Assembly (NCBI RefSeq): GCF_932526225.1
Contig: NC_064041.1
Coordinates: 15,931,888-15,995,887, forward strand
Direction of reading: 5' to 3'
Source of the DNA: Nematostella vectensis
Taxonomy: Eukaryota; Cnidaria; Anthozoa; Actiniaria; Edwardsiidae
Length of the DNA: 64,000 bases
Made by a program: the position numbers and the translations under genes. Every line of letters begins with the position of its first letter. Position 1 is the first letter of the stretch. Under the pieces are notes generated by a model. The model made no database searches and had not been told where the DNA came from. It was given only the letters and a program-made list of their open reading frames with translations. Positions 49,101-58,296 of the stretch are shown here, piece after piece.

Positions 49101-49249
49101 GATGGAATGTCGTGTGCTTTATCGTGGCTTGTGTTATTACTAGTATTCGTTTGAGTTCCATGTTGTGCCGGCGGACTTGACGAAGCCACGCTGGGCTGTC
49201 CCAGAAAACCCGCCAAAATAACACCGATCACCACAACCTTCAACATCAT
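16791..49249 (-). CDS. SLC9A: Plasma-membrane Na+/H+ exchanger (SLC9A family, NHE3/NHE5-like)
   Basis: Electroneutral Na+/H+ antiporter. I read 22 exons; all join in phase for 842 aa: 49012-49249, 47523-47568, 36978-37019, 36542-36613, 34573-34682, 32976-33070, 32159-32234, 31907-31977, 31370-31481, 31152-31233, 30416-30511, 29759-29880, 29597-29673, 28796-29014, 28239-28304, 26962-27074, 25076-25138, 23987-24048, 22714-22832, 21881-21954, 21447-21610, 16791-17200. Residues 1-25 look like a signal peptide. Hallmarks: [14 protein letters not shown] (D198), [19 protein letters not shown] (N226-D227), [30 protein letters not shown] (R419), [11 protein letters not shown]. Residues ~509-842 form a cytosolic tail with a His/Lys/Arg cluster ([18 protein letters not shown]) and a Ser/Asp/Glu-rich end. 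The tail is too diverged to choose one vertebrate paralogue. Exon 14 (28796-29014) ends at gtgata; a longer end after VIGQ has no GT. Six exons have tandem copies of their own boundaries. Confidence 0.95.
17201..19735. repeat. 40-bp minisatellite carrying the splice acceptor of the last SLC9 exon
   Basis: About 63 copies. On the minus strand each reads ttcccttcacgttttctcag followed by gcgaactccctttat, so each has a polypyrimidine tract, an AG and the first exon bases (GCGAACTC). The true exon 22 starts at 17200, at the array edge. Three 40-bp units make 120 bp, giving an 893-codon open frame that is not a gene. Confidence 0.95.
19736..20700. repeat. ~63-bp relatives of the acceptor satellite
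   Basis: About 15 longer units share cctgagaaaacgtgaaggga with the 40-bp array, then add ataaaacagatggaagtgaa and tggaaggataaaag. This is an older or separately amplified form in the same intron. Confidence 0.92.
21090..21446. repeat. Tandem copies of SLC9 exon 21 end plus donor
   Basis: Several alternating full and diverged copies of the minus-strand sequence coding [12 protein letters not shown] followed by gtaagaaaag. Full copies preserve ttaccttcctctggttcaaa on plus. The functional donor is at 21446, at the array edge. Confidence 0.9.
21625..21865. repeat. ATC triplet array filling a short SLC9 intron
   Basis: Imperfect ATC/ATT repeats make up nearly all of the 270-bp intron between exons 21447-21610 and 21881-21954. 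Confidence 0.9.
22096..22713. repeat. Tandem copies of SLC9 exon 19 end plus donor (43-bp unit and longer forms)
   Basis: Next to the exon are two long units keeping most of the exon tail (taagtccttg, aggcaagcagactgcta, ttggtgggtgttgtagaatt). Further away are about 11 short units of 43 bp (gatcggtgttgtataataac, ttgcataaagtccttcagga). The minus-strand form aaggacttatgtaagtac is the true exon/donor junction at 22713/22714. Confidence 0.9.
22905..23620. repeat. GAT-rich microsatellite tracts in SLC9 intron
   Basis: Two GAT arrays (about 22905-23175 and 23425-23620) separated by unique AT-rich DNA. The second has a pure (GAT)n core of about 70 bp. Poly-Asp, poly-Met and poly-Ser frames here are artefacts. 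Confidence 0.9.
24049..24200. repeat. Degenerate copies of the SLC9 exon 18 acceptor
   Basis: Upstream (minus sense) of the true acceptor at 24049-24050 are two more blocks of the form tgtattttccaggggtggtt (ttttttccagggcggttc; atttttcaaggtggttcg), about 50 bp apart. One keeps a usable AG. Confidence 0.65.
24405..24966. mobile_element. MITE-like element with inverted ends acagggct…ggaattacgcg
   Basis: The left end acagggctcctggaattacg is mirrored on the right by cgtaattccagaagccctgt. Internally the motif cccgcgtaattt is repeated several times. About 560 bp, no coding capacity, in SLC9 intron 17. Confidence 0.75.
25800..27003. repeat. 70-bp minisatellite made of SLC9 exon 16 end plus donor
   Basis: About 17 copies at an exact 70-bp period. 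On the minus strand each has about 41 bp of exon (coding [13 protein letters not shown]) then gtaagaccaggagagcataa and atataccat. The functional copy is the right-most one, inside exon 26962-27074. Each copy keeps a strong gtaaga donor. Confidence 0.96.
28505..28793. repeat. GAT array adjoining SLC9 exon 14 donor
   Basis: Imperfect GAT repeat from about 28505 to within a few bases of the exon 28796-29014 donor. Confidence 0.9.
30272..30360 (-). mobile_element. tRNA-derived SINE fragment
   Basis: On the minus strand ctggtggcccagtgtgttag resembles a Pol III A box, and cgggtttgattcctgg about 45 bp later resembles a B box. It matches the segment near 61.1-61.27 kb. No full tRNA gene is present. 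Confidence 0.7.
30930..31133. repeat. ATC / CATCAC / CGT compound microsatellite in SLC9 intron
   Basis: Imperfect ATC triplets, then about 7 CATCAC hexamers, a CGT run and a CAT run, ending 18 bp from the exon 31152-31233 donor. Confidence 0.92.
32500..32970. repeat. Tandem copies of SLC9 exon 6 coding end plus donor region
   Basis: Five to six units on plus: gacagcagagattagtaatc, aagatcataagagtgcataa, ggggtatgc, then a ttattgtacagccctttggt linker. They are diverged copies of exon 6 itself (acagcagagataagcacccc, aaagacgagatagtgcatta, ggggtatgcc). The exon's donor is at 32975. Confidence 0.85.
33480..34563. repeat. 36/48-bp minisatellite next to SLC9 exon 5 donor
   Basis: About 26 units with core agcttattttatcagctgca followed by tatatttgacat; longer units add cttatatataat. 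It starts about 10 bp from the exon 34573-34682 donor. The unit does not copy the exon. Confidence 0.95.
34683..36541. other. SLC9 intron 4, no further feature
   Basis: Unique AT-rich sequence. An A/C-rich simple tract is at 34935-34990. No exon was recognised. Confidence 0.5.
37111..47165. repeat. 27-bp G-rich satellite with higher-order units in SLC9 intron 2
   Basis: About 345 copies of a 27-bp unit, tgtacaagtatcaggggtgg plus ggggtgg, with t/c/a variants at two positions. Ten copies of a ~68-bp spacer (caactttcttgaattgatac … gggtcactaagggaataatt) begin at about 37111, 37881, 40976, 41231, 41921, 43100, 43359, 44048, 44630 and 46726. The first stands about 90 bp from exon 3. All six frames are largely open, and none is a gene. 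The plus strand is G-rich, so the SLC9 transcript (minus) is C-rich here. Confidence 0.97.
47280..47425. mobile_element. Short MITE, ends ggggcggatctag / ctagatccgctac
   Basis: About 146 bp with inverted ends of ~11 bp (gcggatctag) and an internal palindrome gggggtttaaaccccc. In SLC9 intron 2. Confidence 0.65.
47443..47522. repeat. 29-bp direct repeat reaching the SLC9 exon 2 donor
   Basis: Two and a half copies of agttatacatgtgtacataa plus gtatacagt. The last partial copy ends in the exon 2 donor (gtacat on minus). Confidence 0.7.
47569..49011. other. SLC9 intron 1
   Basis: AT-rich unique DNA. No repeats or extra exons were recognised. Confidence 0.5.
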
Positions 49250-49911
49250 AAAGTTATTTACAAGTCCCTTGTCCTTTATCAGCGATGGTTAGGAGTTCAA
49301 GCCATGTTTCGATGGATATTTGTGCTAAATTCTCAGTCGTGAATGCAACCTTCCCTTTACCAACTTCGACTTCATTCAAGAGACTCGAGGGACTGGTACT
49401 GAGTTATTTTCATAAATGTCGGAAAACAAAAACTTGTTTCGCGGGAAATTTTCCCTGTTCTTAGCAAGGCAATAAAACTATCACCGTACCCATTGCAAAC
49501 CAGGTAAAACCAGTTTAATAACATATAAGCTCGGGGAACCACAAAGTTTATTTCGCTATTTTGCCTTTTTCAGCGGTGCATTATGGGAGCATGACAATGC
49601 ACAGTGACTTTACGTGACATTGACTTTGCGTGACACTTTAATGTGACAAGTTCTCTACAACTCGTCATCCCAAGTCAGCATAAATTCTGTTTTATTTGAC
49701 CTTTTTTTTGGTGTTAGATATAAACCGTCCCCAGGTAGAGCCCGATCTTACTGCAATGCCTGTGCGCATGGGAGGTCAAAAGCATTCAGTCCACAAGATC
49801 AGGGACAGTCACATGAGACCCCTAAAGAAAAAAAGATGGAGGGAGGGGCACAAGAAAGAAACTTTAAGAAAAAATTTGGGGCGGGAAAACCACGCCCCAC
49901 TGGTCATTTAT
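49250..49911. other. 5' flank of SLC9, putative promoter region
   Basis: Contains gcggtgcattatgggagcat (49573-49592) and three gtgaca-type direct repeats (tttacgtgacattgactttg, gcgtgac). No TATA box was assigned. Confidence 0.4.
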
Positions 49912-50770
49912 AATGCATTGTGGGTAGTCAAATGGTTAGATAACTTATCGCACTGCATTGTGGGTAGTCAAATGGTAAGATTACTTATCGCACTGCATTG
50001 TGGGTAGTCAAATGGTTAGATAACTTATCGCAATGCATTGTGGGTAGTCAAATGGTTAGATAACTTAACGCACTGCATTGTGGGTAGTCAAATGGTTAGA
50101 TAACTTATCGCACTGCATTGTGGGTAGTCAAATGGTTAGATAACTTATCGCACTGCATTGTGGGTAGTCAAAAGGTTAGATAACTTATCGCACTGCATTG
50201 TAGGTAGTCAAATATTTAGATAGCTTATCGCAATGCATTGTGGGTAATCAAATGGTTAGATAGCTTATCGCACTGCATTGTGGGTAGTCAATCGGTTAGA
50301 TAACTTATCGCACTGCATTGTGGGTAGTCAAATGGTTAGATAGCTTATCGCACTGCATTGTGGGTAGTCAATGGCTAGATAGCTTATCTCAATGCATTGT
50401 GGGTAGTCAAATGGTTAGATAGCTTATCGCAATGTATTGTGGGTAATCAAATGGTTAGATAGCTTATCGCACTGCATTGTGGGTAGTCAATCGGTTAGAT
50501 AACTTATCGCACTGCATTGTGGGTAGTCAAATGGTTAGATAGCTTATCACATTGCATTGTGGGTAGTCAATGGTTAGATAGCTTATCGCAATGCATTGTG
50601 GGTTATCAAATGGTTAGATAGCTTATCGCACTGCATTGTGGGTAGTCAATCGGTTAGTTAACTTATCGCACTGCATTGTGGGTAGTCAAATGGTTAGATA
50701 GCTTATCGCAATGCATTGTGGGTAGTCAAATGGTTAGATAGCTTATCGCAATGCATTGTGGGGAGCCAAG
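49912..50770. repeat. 40-bp promoter-proximal minisatellite with paired GATA motifs
   Basis: About 21 copies of gcattgtgggtagtcaaatg plus gttagataacttatcgcact. Each full unit holds agataa and ttatc, i.e. two facing WGATAR-like cores. It lies between the divergent SLC9 start (49249, minus) and the putative gene at 51173 (plus). Confidence 0.94.
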
Positions 50771-51172
50771 TGTTGCACTGCATTCAAGGCTTGAAGGGGA
50801 TTATGGGTGACCACTAATATTTTCTTGTGATAACCCAAGGCAAAAGGCAATTCAAAAACTTCTTTATTAAAACCTTTTAGCTGTTAAAGTATGAAAAAAG
50901 GTCACTATATAAAAAATTGAAATACGAAGGTTCTTAAGGATATGACTGAGAAATATCAAATAACATCACCAGTTTTGATGACGTTTCGTTAAATTCATGG
51001 TCCCAACTGACCTGATGCTGAAATGTAATCTTGATGATCACAAGTCGAAGTAATTTTCAATGTGTTTCATGTTATTTAACTTGAGGTGGTGCCTTGAAGA
51101 GATACGTTGCGCAAAGCAGTTAAACTATAGAAAGCAGTCGGGTCTTGCTAGTCTTGCTCGTAAGGCGTCGTC

Positions 51173-53295
51173 ATGCGACCCTCACACTTTGTGATGTCAT
51201 GTGTCATCGTCTGTGTACTAGCACAGTCAAGTAAGCAATTCGATTTAATTTATCATTTGCTCTAAGCCTCTTCAAAACGGAGGCGAGGGTTGATAGCATT
51301 CCACCCTTTTTAGCTCTCTCTGGGTTGCGAGTTGATGAGCGTGGTCGCGTTTTTATCCAAGAGTGACTTTCAGGATTCATCGACAATTACACACGTTACA
51401 TTTCACTTTTTGTGAAAAAAAGAATTTTTACGTCAACTTTCGTTCACGCGACCCATATACAGCGGTCAACAGCTCTCATAAACTCTCGCGTGGATTGGAA
51501 CATGTTCAAATTGTCCGCGAAGGCCTGGGAGGGAGGGGAAATCACGGCATTTACAAATGGATAAAAAATAATGGGTGGATTAAGGACGGGGTGGGAGGCG
51601 GGCGAGAATTCCGAGGTAAAACAAATTGTGTTGCAACGACACGCTGTCGCTGTTAAGACTGAGAAATTCAACACGGCCTGCACAGCGGTGTTTCCGTCTA
51701 AGTGTCAATCAACCATCATCAAACCGCCCTTGGGGCCCAGACCCTCACGACCGATAATAACAAACAGTAGCTTGTGAGGACCGCCATAAATAACTTTTGC
51801 TGGAAAATATTCCCTTTGTTCCGACAGTTTACGAAGGAAATTGCATTATTACTTTTATTAGACTTCGTTTTCACTTAGACAGGTTCATAAAATAGTTAAA
51901 GGGAAATGATCTCATTACACTAAATATTTCAAAATTACAGGTCTTGCTTCAAAAGGCAAACCATCGGCAGGTATTAAATGCAGCCACCGTGTTAAAAAAC
52001 AACTGGGCGCCAGCCCCCCTCGGCCCATCGTACTTTACTCCCAATTAATGAACCAATGGGTAGACAAAGGAGTAAGTCTACAAGGAAGTCACCGGGCAGA
52101 AAAAAGGCTTGGAAATAACTTGCAAGGACAAGACAACAGCAACGTGGTGAATGCCCAGCAGGGATTGAAAGAGAGACAGAAAGAATTACAAGGAAAAGGG
52201 GGGAGACACCGAGGGGATGGGGAAGGAAGCGTTGTGAATGTACAGCAAGAATGGAAAGAGAGACAGAAAGAATTACAAGGAAATGGGGGGAGACACCGAG
52301 GGAATGGGGAAGGAAGTGTTGTGAATGCACAGCAAGAATGGAAAGAGAGACAGAAAGAATTACAAGGAAAAGGGGGTAGACACCGAGGGGATGGGGAAGG
52401 CAGCGTCGTGAATGCACAGCAAGAATGGAAAGAGAGACAGAAAGAATTACAAGGGAAAGGAGGGAGACACCGAGGGAATGGGGAAGGCAGCGTTGTGAAT
52501 GCACAGCAAGAATGGAAAAGAGAGACAAAAAGAATTACAAGGAAAAGGGGGTAGACACCGAGGGAATGGGGAAGGCAGCGCTGTGAATGCACAGCAAGAA
52601 TGGAAAGAGAGACAGAAAGAATTACAAGGAAAAGGGGGGAGACACCGAGGGAATGGGGAAGGAAGCGTTGTGAATGCACAGCAAGAATGGAAAGAGAGAC
52701 AGAAAGAATTACAAGGAAAAGGGGGGAGACACCGAGGGAATGGGGAAGGCAGCGCTCTGAATGTACAGCAAGAATGGAGAGAGAGACAGAAAGAATTACA
52801 AGGAAAAGGTGGGAGACATCGAGGGAATGGGGAAGGCAGCGCTGTGAATGTACAGCAAGAATGGAAAGAGAGACAGAAAGAATTACAAGGGAAAGGGGGG
52901 GAGACACCGAGGGAATGGGGAAGGCAGCGTTGTGAATGCACAGCAAGAATGGAGAGAGAGACAGAAAGAATTACAAGGAAAAGGGGGTAGACACCGAGGG
53001 AATGGGGAAGGCAGCGCTGTGAATGCACAGCAAGAATGGAGAGAGAGACAGAAAGAATTACAAGGAAAAGGGGGTAGACACCGAGGGAAAGGGGAAGGCA
53101 GCGCTGTGAATGTACAGCAAGAATGGAGAGGAGAGACAGAAAGAATTACAAGGAAAAGGTGGGAGACACCGAGGGAATGGGGAAGGAAGCGTTGTGGATG
53201 CACAGCAAGAATGGAAAGAGAGACAGAAAGAATTACAAGGAAAAGGGGGGAGACACCGAGGGAATGGGGAAGGAACTATGATAAATAAGCAATAA
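51173..53295 (+). CDS. Putative secreted repeat protein with 28-residue repeats
   Basis: Not a family I recognise. Exon 1 (51173-51230) encodes a signal peptide, MRPSHFVMSCVIVCVLAQS, ending at a gtaagc donor in phase 1. After aaaattacag, exon 2 opens at 51941 in the matching phase. It runs through a unique stretch (LASKGKPSAGIKCSHRVKK, then LYSQLMNQWVDKG) into 84-bp units coding QEWKERQKELQGKGG and RHRGNGEGSVVNA. As written, the frame stops at 52554 after about 5 repeats (223 aa). Three single-base insertions (near 52516, 52900 and 53130) sum to three, and the last units return to the starting frame, ending EGTMINKQ and a stop at 53295 outside the repeat. So the ancestral or alternative allele may have about 13 repeats. 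Very hydrophilic and basic. Possible TATA-like taaactatagaaag at 51121. Confidence 0.5.
52135..53275 (+). repeat. 84-bp coding minisatellite
   Basis: About 13 units with gaattacaaggaaaaggggg, agacaccgagggaatgggga and caagaatggaaagagagac. A period of 28 codons and a unique in-frame entry and exit set it apart from the intronic arrays. The minus strand is also open, a by-product. Confidence 0.92.
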
Positions 53296-53913
53296 AAAGC
53301 GTAGTTGCGAATATTGGATTAATGACAGGATAGAATGAGGATATGAACTGTGCTCGCGACAAAATGTATACTAAACAAAAAACAATGCAGATGATTATGC
53401 AGAGATGCTGTATGACAACAATGATTTATTCCACAAGTAAAGCTTTACAATGCACATGAATTTTTGTCACACATATTGTGGCCTAGCGTATTTACTCTCA
53501 CCGAATTTACTTATGATCCAAGCTGTGTGTTTTTTTCAGATCTATCCAAGTCCCAGCTCCATGTATGAATCAGAATCTTCCATTTAAAAAACAAGACACG
53601 AAAAAACTTTATTGTCATCTCACACAACAATAGTTCATGAGTAAGACCATCAGTATGAAAGACCTGCAAGTCAACATTTAACAACTGTTATAGTCCAATC
53701 AATATAATAATATCATTATCGCCACAACCATCACTATTATATCAATATAATTATATCATTACGCCACAACCATCACTGTTATTATCATTAAGATCAAGAC
53801 TATTTCTACAACAATATTCTCGTCGCCATTATCATAATCAACAACGCAATCATCAAAACATCGTCACCATCTTCATCCTCCTTATCAGTATCATAATCAT
53901 TACATCGTCATCA

Positions 53914-54284
53914 CAGGTCCGTAGCCAGGATTTTTGAGCGGGATGGTTCGTTTTTTCCATTCAGCGGACCAAATTTCCGGTATACCCCCTCCTCTCCCCT
54001 TGCCTTATTACATTAGGCAATCAATACTTCAAATAAATTCAATCTTGTATTTAAAATGTATTTTAAAGCACCCTATTAATAGGGTGCTTTTTAAAATATA
54101 GCGATAATAATCAAGATGATTATTTAAAAAGAAGATTTTTATATTTTAAAGACATATTGATGTGCACGGTAATCCAGCCAAACGTTATATATTTTTTGTT
54201 TGCTCTGGACAAGCAAGCCGGGTTCGTCCGAACCACCCGAAACCCCCCCCCCTCGCCCCCCCCCCCCCCCAGGCTACGGGCCTG
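53914..54284. mobile_element. MITE-like element, ends caggtccgtagcc / ggctacgggcctg
   Basis: About 371 bp with near-perfect 13-bp inverted ends. gtagccaggattttt also recalls the element at 4688-4850. An internal block (gcaccctattaatagggtgc) is palindromic. C-runs stand at 54243-54270. Confidence 0.7.
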
Positions 54285-54307
54285 CATCATCATCATCCAT
54301 CACTTAC

Positions 54308-55595
<1,288 letters not shown>

Positions 55596-56083
55596 GGTAA
55601 TGACTATACCCTGCTGGAAAAAAATGAGTCAAAAACAATATTCTAGTTTTACCTTACTACACGCGCAATCATAACATGTGTAAAATCTTATTGAGCAAAA
55701 TTATGATACTCATGTTTGATTCTTAACAAAGTTTATTAGGCTCCTTAATCATGAGATATATAGAATAATATATTATCACTCTCAAATTGGACTCGTAACA
55801 TTCTAGAATACACACCCTTGCTCTAAGAACTAACTAAAACACGACACACTGAGGCAATAACTCAAAAGAAGAAATATGAGTAAAGAGAGTCTGTTTTCTT
55901 TTTTCAGAGCATTATATTTTGCTAACGCTCAACAATCAAGAAAGAATAAAGAGCAATCGACTAGCATAGGACAAAACAGCATTTCACAGTTTTACGTAGA
56001 ACAATAATACTAATAAAAGAAAAAAAACAATGAAGAAATGAAAGAACAAATAAAAGAGAAAAGAAGAAACAAGCTCAGCTTAC

Positions 56084-56165
56084 CTTTCAATAAACCCTGG
56101 ATAATTTTCTGATCTCAGTCTTTTTCTTTAGTCTTATGCGTCAAGCCTTGAAATTGCGCTCTGCT
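56084..56165 (-). other. 5' UTR exon of the WSC/D8C gene
   Basis: Minus-strand sequence downstream of the TATA box ends tttattgaaag before gtaagctgag. The matching acceptor tttttttccag precedes the start codon by about 18 bases, at 55614-55616. The right boundary is estimated from the TATA position. Confidence 0.55.
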
Positions 56166-56192
56166 CAATCAATAGAAGCTTCCAAATAGCTT

Positions 56193-56203
56193 CCTTTTAT
56201 AGC
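56193..56203 (-). promoter_or_regulatory. TATA box for the WSC/D8C gene
   Basis: Minus strand gctataaaagga, about 30 bp upstream of the assumed transcript start and 600 bp upstream of the start codon. Confidence 0.65.
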
Positions 56204-56881
56204 TATTAGATACAGAACAGCCGGTTTGCGGAAATGAGCATGTCGCTAGGCCGGACGCGCGCACAGGATCGATGAATGGCGTCAAGCGGAATCCTGAACG
56301 TACTGAGCAATTGTGTGGTTTTATTTCCAATACAATGTCGATCTTTGCTCTGTTTAAACGCTGAGACAAACCAAATGGCCGTCACGAATGCGCTTACATC
56401 ATCCCGCGCGCTCAAATTTGCGTCCAATTTTCATATGTGTATTAACAGTTAAATGTACATAGGGAGCCATAAAGTAAGATTCGTAAATGAATTATTGACA
56501 CGTACTTGATGAGTTTTACTCTGTTTGGCTTTGTACGCACTAGAGTAAGCTCGTGATTAAAGTTGATAAAGTGGGTTTTTCTAGGGTTACTTTATATCGA
56601 TCTATCATTCTTACGATCAAAGGTACACAAACAAGTCAATATTTTGTGGTTGTTGGATGGTCGCAGGCTTTTCTTTTTACACATTCCATTATGAGTTTGG
56701 AGCAGTAAGAAAATGTTTGAGGAAGAAAATGTGCAAATTCATTCTCGAAATATTTACGAGTTTTCAGATGTCACTTAGGTTAGAAAGTTTTATGATGCTA
56801 CATTCCCTATGAAATTAACTATTTAACACTATGATATATACAAATACGTGAACGTCGTTCCAAGTATCTCAAGGTCAAACG

Positions 56882-57127
56882 ATGCCTTTTAATCCTGAGA
56901 GTACAATAGAAGCTCGTCATGTGGAGGGGCTTGTTCTTAGCGCACGAGGGCGGCCGCTATTTGAAGAAGAAAATGCTATACAAACATCCGCAAGTGAACA
57001 TTTAAGAAGCTGTCAACTACCGACAAGTGGAAATCCGCGAATGACAGGAATTTATGCAAAAGCGCAAAAGATCGGCGAGCAGACACGAAGCAGACAGACC
57101 GGAGTTACGAGCGCCGCCTATTCGTGA
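56882..57127 (+). CDS. Possible small protein of 81 aa, unknown function
   Basis: A single uninterrupted frame from MPFNPESTIEARHVEG to GVTSAAYS. It lies in unique DNA, about 700 bp from and divergent to the WSC/D8C promoter. It is hydrophilic, with no signal peptide, membrane segment or motif I recognise. Its balanced residue use is unlike the repeat-derived frames. It could be a single-exon gene, one exon of a larger gene, or chance. Confidence 0.3.
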   Translation: MPFNPESTIEARHVEGLVLSARGRPLFEEENAIQTSASEHLRSCQLPTSGNPRMTGIYAKAQKIGEQTRSRQTGVTSAAYS

Positions 57128-58296
57128 TATTACATGTCTAAAGTTTTATTTTTCACGATAAAGTATTTTTTCGCTAACATTAAATTCCCCCATACATTCC
57201 ATTATTAACCACTGACAGTATCCTAGGACTGCCTGTGGTTCGACCACTTCAAGTTTAGCGCATTTGTGGGTGTTCAAAGCGGTTGCGCGCCCCCTTTTCC
57301 CATTAGAAATCAAATTAATAAGGCCTATAATTTCATGTTTGCCAAGTGGTATCTTAAACTAATTACTAAGATGGTTCTTGGCACCTGTATCGAGATGCAG
57401 TCTCGTACCCAGACGCCGCGCGATGCATTTTGGGGAGGTTTAATAAGCGCACGGTGCATGACGGTCAGGATGCGGTTTCGGGGTCGGCATTCCCTTCAGA
57501 ATTCCTGTGGATGTCCCCGCAACAGCAAATAACGACTGGGTACGAGTCTGACCGAGATGAGAAAGCGTCTGAGCGAGGAGTACAATTACCCACGACTGTA
57601 TCAAATACAGAACTCAAACTATATTTATTTGATTTCATTTACTTCCATTCGTTCCCACATAAATTAACAATTATTTCTACCAACTTTAATAATCTATGTT
57701 AAACTTAAACAATTTAAGATGTGTCTCTTTTAAGCTTTGAAATCATTTTCATCTTTATTTAAACCTGCAAATTCGTTAAATGTAGAAATATCAAGACTAA
57801 TGCCCATGAGTTGAAATAATCTCTACACAAATCAGTAAGATACTGACCATACTAACTCGTTACATGGGATAAGCAAACTTTTTCAAAACTTCAAGCCCTA
57901 GCAACTGTTAGGTCATTCATTTTTTTATAAACGGGATTTAAAAAAGCAATACATAAAAACTTATACGCAAAGTCAAAGAGATACACCAATTTAAAATAAG
58001 GTTGCACTTGGAGAATGTGTCGTAACCTGCAGTGCTTCATGGGTAAAAAAAAATAAGCGCAAATAAAAACAAACACAGGTTAAGAAAGCTTTAGAATGGC
58101 CGTTTCTGTACCTCTAAACGTTCACATGGCGTTTAGAGACCAGGATTCAGCCATTTATACGTTACACATGAACTTCTGCGGGTTACGATACATTGATTCG
58201 CGGATGCAACCTTAATTGAAATACGTGTATAAATTGCTATGAATGGTTGCCATATAAGGTATGGCTGTTTGCAATGAAGACAAAGTTTTCAGGTAG
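57128..58296. other. 3' flank of the coiled-coil gene, no recognised gene
   Basis: Mostly AT-rich unique DNA. It probably includes the 3' UTR of the gene ending at 58297. Confidence 0.45.

Noticed and set aside
52089..53203. Minus-strand Ser/Leu/Pro-rich frames over the 84-bp array
   Set aside because: Only the plus strand has a signal exon, phase-matched acceptor and unique frame-consistent ends.
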